A DNA stretch of 8,270 bases, taken from an uncultured Flavobacteriales bacterium (GTDB lineage: Bacteria; Bacteroidota; Bacteroidia; Flavobacteriales; Crocinitomicaceae). The DNA lies in assembly GCA_946479985.1 (NCBI GenBank), contig CAMLIF010000142.1, positions 1 through 8,270 of the forward strand. Reading direction: 5' to 3'. Each line of letters starts with the position of its first letter. Positions within the stretch are counted from its first letter, which is position 1. A model generated the notes under the pieces. The model searched no databases, had not been told where the DNA came from, and saw nothing but the letters and a program-made list of their open reading frames with translations. Positions 4,705 to 8,270 of this stretch are shown one piece after another. The translations under genes were made by a program, and so were the position numbers.

Positions 4705-7673
4705 AATTCTTAAAACTATTCCTTGTAATTACGTGCATATTTCCGATTATCGGATTTTCACAGGTAACTGAATTACAAAAGTTGTCGGATAAGGCTGAAT
4801 CACAATTGTATGGAACGCAAAAGAAAAGAGCCCCTTTCGATCCGAACGTGTATGTGAATCCATTTATTGGAACCGGTGGGCACGGTCATACATTTCCCGG
4901 AGCAGTAGTTCCGTTCGGAATGGCACAGGTAAGCCCTGATACCAGACCTGAAGGCTGGGACGGTTGTTCAGGTTATCATTATTCCGATTCTGTTATCTAC
5001 GGTTTTGCAAACACGCATTTGAGCGGAACAGGAATTCCGGATTACAGTGATATTTTGATTATCCCCCAGGTTGGAAAAAAAGCAAACCTGGTTCCCGGCT
5101 ACGTGAAGAAAGGCGGCTATGGTTCGGGCTTTTCGCATGACGATGAAGTTGCAACACCTGGGTTTTATTCGGTTAAACTTCAAAATGGCATTCAGGCGAA
5201 ATTAACTGCTACTGAGCATTGTGGAATTCATCAATACGATTTCCCGAAAAAGAAAGGGAAACGTTTCATTGTAATTGATTTGGGATACCGCGATCGCGTA
5301 ATCGAAACAGAAGCTGTGAAAGAATCCAATACCCGCATTACCGGAAAACGCATTTCCGAAGCCTGGGCAAAAGAACAGCATTTGTATTTCGACCTCGAAA
5401 CAAGCATTCCCTTCTCAAAAGCAAAATGGTATTTCAATAAAGAAAAAGGCCAGTATCAAATGGTATTGGAATTCCCGGCCAGCGTTATACAGGTAACTGT
5501 TCGAATAGGATTATCAGGAACAGATGTGCAGGGAGCAACAACAAACCTTAAAAGAGAAATAAGTTCATTTGATTTGAACCATTACCAGGTAATTGCATCA
5601 GCTAGTTGGAGAAAGGAGTTAAGTAAGATCGAAGTTTCACAGGAAAACAAAGCGAACGTAATTAATTTCTACACAGCACTTTATCATGCATTCACACACC
5701 CGAGTATTTGGAGCGATGTGGATGGACGTTACAGAACATTCAATAATACTATTTCTCATAGTGAAACACCGGTTTATTCCGTTTTTTCGTTATGGGACAC
5801 ATACCGATCTGCGAATCCGCTTTACACACTTTTACAGCCGGAACGGGCGCATGATTTTATAGAATCTTTTCGCTTACAGGCCGAACAAACAGGCGTTCTC
5901 CCTATGTGGACTTTATCAAACAACGAAACAGATTGTATGATAGGGTATCATGCGGTTTCTATTATTACCGATGCTTATGCGAAAGGAATCAAACTGGAAA
6001 AACCCGATTCGTTATTGGCTGATATGGTTCGAACTGCAAAATCAGATCGATATGGAAGAGTGCAGTATGGGAAAAATGGATTTATTTCAGCTGAAACAGA
6101 AGCAGAATCTGTTTCAAAAACGTTGGAATATGCTTATGACGACTGGTGTATTGCCGAATTTGCAAAAATGCTTGGAAACAAAGAGATCGAAGACGAATTT
6201 CGATTGAGAAGTGCTTCGTACATGAATTTGTGGAATGAAAATTCAGGATTTTTCCAACCTAGAAACGGTGGATTGTGGCTTCCTAATTTCGTTCCAAACG
6301 AAGTAAATCACCATTACACCGAAGCCAATGCGTGGCAATATTCCATGGCACCGCAGCACAACATTGCTGAAATGCGGATTCTTCATGGTGGAAATAAAGG
6401 ATTAGAAGTTTTTCTCGACAGAATGTTTACCGACAAATCAGGAATGTCAGGAAGAGAACAGGCAGATATTACCGGTTTGATCGGACAGTACGCCCACGGA
6501 AACGAACCTTCACATCACATGGCTTATGCATACAATTATGCAGGAGTTCCTTATAAAACACAAGAATTGGTTCGTTCGATCATGAAAAATGAATACCGCG
6601 CGGCTCCTGATGGCCTTTCAGGAAATGAAGATTGCGGACAAATGAGTGGCTGGTTCGTTTTGAGTTCTTTGGGAATTTATCCTTATTGTCCGGGCTCACC
6701 GACTTATACTATAGGAAGTCCGTTGTTCAATTATGCTACTATTCAGTTACAGAATAGATATTTGGCTGTTCAGGCTCCAAACAATAATGAAAGTAATGTG
6801 TATGTAGAAAAAGTGATGTATAACAACGAGCCAATCACTAATTTCTTTATAACACAGGATATGCTGGTTGACGGCGGAGAATTGACTTTTACAATGTCAG
6901 ACACTCCGAACGAAAAATTGGCAGAGCTGACAACTGATAACAATGCACTTCCACCGGCAAATTTTGTGACTGTACCTTATTTCAAGGCTGAAAACCTGGT
7001 TTTTGACGAATCGTTGAAGATTGAAGTTGATAAATTGAGTGTTGAAAAAGGAACTATTTATGTTTCCATCAATAAAGGCGAATTTGTTCCGTACACGCAG
7101 CCTATCAATATTACTCAAAGCACAAATCTGCGGGCAAAAGTTGTTTTAAGCAAAGCTGATGGTTCTTTCGAAAGCCCGGTAGTTGAGAATAACTTTATTC
7201 AATTCACATCAATCGGTAAAATTCAATCAATTTCTGAATATGAAAATCATTATTCGGGAGCTGGAATTCAAAACTTGCTTGACGGCACAACCGGGGCCGA
7301 CGAATACCGCGGAACGGAATGGCAGGGATTCAACAACAAAGACGTTGATATTGTGATTGAATTAAAAGAAAAACAATCAGTTTCAGGATTGTCGCTTGGT
7401 TGTTTGCAGGATTCCAAGTCATGGATTATGGTTCCTAAAGCCATTGAAGTAGAATATTCATTGGATGGTATTACCTACATGAAGTTGGGAAGAGTAACTT
7501 CGAACGTTTCGCCTAAAGAACCTAAGGGCCGTTTCGAATTAATGATAGATTGCGTTCCAACTGAAGCGAAATATCTGAAGATTCATGCTCTGAACTTCGG
7601 AGAACTTCCTGCATGGCATATCAGCGCCGGGAATCCTACGTGGATGTTTTTGGATGAAGTGAAAATAAAATAG
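4701..7673 (+). CDS. Secreted GH92 family exo-alpha-mannosidase with C-terminal discoidin-like domain
   Basis: GH92 enzymes are calcium-dependent, inverting exo-alpha-mannosidases that remove mannose from N-glycans, yeast mannan and similar glycans. Residues 1-20 form a Sec signal peptide (MKFLKLFLVITCIFPIIGFS, then Q), with no lipobox in a usable position. The GH92 N-terminal sandwich starts at VNPFIGTGGHGHTFPGA (52-68) and contains SPDT and HLSGTG. The helical catalytic part has MWTLSNNETDCMIGYH (from 402), TEANAWQY with candidate acid Glu541, GNEPSHH (600-606), and GNEDCGQMSGW (641-651), where the Asp644 region should supply the general base. Residues of about 774-836 resemble a chitobiase C-terminal beta domain. 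Residues of about 850-990 look like an F5/8 type C (discoidin, CBM32-like) fold with NLLDG and GTEWQGF. No T9SS sorting domain is seen, so a periplasmic or released location is likely. The start overlaps the ROK kinase stop, implying coupling. Linkage specificity cannot be read from sequence by eye. Confidence 0.95.
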   Translation: MKFLKLFLVITCIFPIIGFSQVTELQKLSDKAESQLYGTQKKRAPFDPNVYVNPFIGTGGHGHTFPGAVVPFGMAQVSPDTRPEGWDGCSGYHYSDSVIYGFANTHLSGTGIPDYSDILIIPQVGKKANLVPGYVKKGGYGSGFSHDDEVATPGFYSVKLQNGIQAKLTATEHCGIHQYDFPKKKGKRFIVIDLGYRDRVIETEAVKESNTRITGKRISEAWAKEQHLYFDLETSIPFSKAKWYFNKEKGQYQMVLEFPASVIQVTVRIGLSGTDVQGATTNLKREISSFDLNHYQVIASASWRKELSKIEVSQENKANVINFYTALYHAFTHPSIWSDVDGRYRTFNNTISHSETPVYSVFSLWDTYRSANPLYTLLQPERAHDFIESFRLQAEQTGVLPMWTLSNNETDCMIGYHAVSIITDAYAKGIKLEKPDSLLADMVRTAKSDRYGRVQYGKNGFISAETEAESVSKTLEYAYDDWCIAEFAKMLGNKEIEDEFRLRSASYMNLWNENSGFFQPRNGGLWLPNFVPNEVNHHYTEANAWQYSMAPQHNIAEMRILHGGNKGLEVFLDRMFTDKSGMSGREQADITGLIGQYAHGNEPSHHMAYAYNYAGVPYKTQELVRSIMKNEYRAAPDGLSGNEDCGQMSGWFVLSSLGIYPYCPGSPTYTIGSPLFNYATIQLQNRYLAVQAPNNNESNVYVEKVMYNNEPITNFFITQDMLVDGGELTFTMSDTPNEKLAELTTDNNALPPANFVTVPYFKAENLVFDESLKIEVDKLSVEKGTIYVSINKGEFVPYTQPINITQSTNLRAKVVLSKADGSFESPVVENNFIQFTSIGKIQSISEYENHYSGAGIQNLLDGTTGADEYRGTEWQGFNNKDVDIVIELKEKQSVSGLSLGCLQDSKSWIMVPKAIEVEYSLDGITYMKLGRVTSNVSPKEPKGRFELMIDCVPTEAKYLKIHALNFGELPAWHISAGNPTWMFLDEVKIK

Positions 7674-7678
7674 AGAAA

Positions 7679-7789
7679 GAGAGGAAAAGTCAGTGAGAGG
7701 AAGAGTCTTAAATAGTAGTATCCCTTACTCAAAGATCTTATTAAGGATCAAAGACTATTCCTCTTTGCATCTGTTCCTCTTTTCCTCTC
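7679..7789. repeat. Nested 111-bp imperfect inverted repeat, purine-rich left and pyrimidine-rich right
   Basis: Outer arms GAGAGGAAAAG (7679-7689) and CTTTTCCTCTC (7779-7789) are perfectly complementary over 11 bp. Inner arms at 7696-7709 and 7751-7764 pair in 13 of 14 positions. An innermost stem pairs ATCC(C)TTA (7720-7727) with TAAGGAT (7742-7748). The heptamer AGAGGAA occurs twice on the left, and its complement TTCCTCT occurs three times on the right. The element starts six bases after the mannosidase stop. It could fold in the mRNA 3' end as a stabiliser or terminator, though no strong T-run follows, or it could be a MITE-like insertion. Confidence 0.82.
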
Positions 7790-7845
7790 GTGGAGAACTT
7801 TTCAACATTTCTCAATTCAGACAAATTCCCCGTACTTAAAGTTCT

Positions 7846-7853
7846 TATCTTTA
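7846..7853 (+). promoter_or_regulatory. -7 box of a probable promoter for the S46 peptidase gene
   Basis: TATCTTTA matches TAnnTTTG except the last base and lies 26 bp before the ATG at 7880. Transcription would start near 7858, giving a leader of about 20 nt. No TTTG occurs at the expected -33 distance, so the promoter is incomplete by consensus. The wide gap after the mannosidase gene supports a separate transcription unit. AGG sits immediately before the ATG, too close to serve as a normal ribosome-binding site. Confidence 0.45.
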
Positions 7854-7879
7854 GCCCACTTTAAAAGAATTAAATCAGG

Positions 7880-8270
7880 ATGAAAAAACTAATAATTGGA
7901 TTGGTATTGTTCGCGTTTACCTTTGGTAACAGTGCTCGTGCCGATGAAGGAATGTGGCTTCCGTTCTTACTTGGAAGAAACTACGAAGACATGAAAAAAC
8001 ACGGTTTGCGCCTGTCTCAGGAACAAATCTATTCAATCAACAAGTCGTCATTGAAAGATGCAGTAATCTCTTTTGGTGGATTTTGTACCGGAGAAATTAT
8101 TTCCGACAAAGGATTGGTCTTAACAAACCACCACTGTGGATACGATGCAATTGCCGGAGCTTCAACTCCTGAAAAGAACTATTTGGATAATGGTTTTTGG
8201 GCGAAATCAAACAAAGAAGAAATTAAAGTTCCGGGATTAACAGCAACTTTCATGATTCGTATGGAAGATG
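7880..8270 (+). CDS. S46 family dipeptidyl-peptidase (DPP7/DPP11-like), N-terminal part
   Basis: The gene runs off the right edge after 130 codons; full-length S46 proteins are about 700 residues. S46 enzymes are periplasmic serine exopeptidases that cut dipeptides from the N-terminus of oligopeptides and supply amino acids in asaccharolytic or protein-feeding Bacteroidota. A signal peptide is present (MKKLIIGLVLFAFTFGNSARA, likely cleaved after Ala21), followed by the family opening DEGMWLP. SFGGFCTGEIISDKGLVLTN leads into NHHCGYDAI, the chymotrypsin-like His loop; His85 is the expected catalytic histidine. The catalytic Asp and Ser, and the residue that separates DPP7 from DPP11 specificity, lie outside the window. 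The start is fixed by the signal peptide. A probable promoter box precedes it, so it is likely transcribed apart from the kinase-mannosidase pair. Confidence 0.9.
   Translation, partial: MKKLIIGLVLFAFTFGNSARADEGMWLPFLLGRNYEDMKKHGLRLSQEQIYSINKSSLKDAVISFGGFCTGEIISDKGLVLTNHHCGYDAIAGASTPEKNYLDNGFWAKSNKEEIKVPGLTATFMIRMED

Noticed and set aside
4325..4738. 137-codon minus-strand open frame spanning the kinase-mannosidase junction
   Set aside because: It lies opposite two confident coding regions and has no recognisable features.
4701..4760. GH92 protein as a lipoprotein
   Set aside because: Cys12 lies inside the hydrophobic core after VIT, which is not a lipobox; a normal signal peptidase I site after GFS fits better.
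7954..8172. 72-codon plus-strand frame near the right edge
   Set aside because: It is an alternative frame of the S46 peptidase gene, whose own frame shows a signal peptide, DEGMWLP and the NHHCGYD motif.
3751..8270. Complete polysaccharide-utilisation locus
   Set aside because: No SusC, SusD, transporter or hybrid two-component/ECF regulator is present; only one glycosidase and one kinase are seen.

Overview
The window looks like ordinary chromosome of a free-living Bacteroidota, most likely a flavobacterial lineage; Crocinitomicaceae/Fluviicola-like is a guess. Three things support this. The intergenic DNA carries the Bacteroidota promoter signature (TTTG, 19 bp, TAnnTTTG), complete in front of rpsP. 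The starts have no Shine-Dalgarno sequence that I can see. Bacteroidota-type families are present: S16 with a long C-terminal extension, a GH92 alpha-mannosidase and an S46 dipeptidyl-peptidase. Base composition is moderately AT-rich throughout, and I see no compositional break that would mark an island.

Layout. (1) Positions 1-932, plus strand: the end of a thioredoxin-family protein, overlapping by ATGA with an unrecognised three-helix membrane protein that ends in a TPR. (2) Positions 949-2861, minus strand: a translation operon in the order rpsP (S16), rimM, trmN6-like tRNA methyltransferase, converging on the first pair. (3) Positions 2862-3033: a divergent control region with a clear rpsP promoter, a perfect 30-bp palindrome with an extra half-site, and a -7-like box almost touching the start of the next gene. 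(4) Positions 3034-3699, plus strand: an HD-domain phosphohydrolase of the YpgQ/YedJ type. (5) Positions 3751-7673, plus strand: a ROK-family sugar kinase overlapping by ATGA with a 990-residue secreted GH92 alpha-mannosidase. (6) Positions 7674-7879: a long, nested, polypurine/polypyrimidine inverted repeat, then a probable promoter. (7) From 7880 to the window edge, plus strand: the N-terminus of a secreted S46 dipeptidyl-peptidase.

How the genes fit together. The minus-strand operon makes or matures ribosomes and tRNA. The GH92 enzyme should release mannose from alpha-mannosides outside the cytoplasm. The coupled ROK kinase could phosphorylate that mannose, or another hexose, in the cytoplasm. 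The S46 peptidase next to it would fit use of glycoprotein or peptide, but it probably has its own promoter. No SusC/SusD pair, transporter or sugar-binding regulator is visible, so this is not a complete polysaccharide-utilisation locus.

I found no CRISPR array, RNA gene, transposase, phage gene or clear new defence or biosynthetic system. The most interesting unexplained items are the palindrome between rpsP and the HD gene, the inverted repeat after the mannosidase gene, the acidic tail of S16, and the coupled kinase-mannosidase pair.
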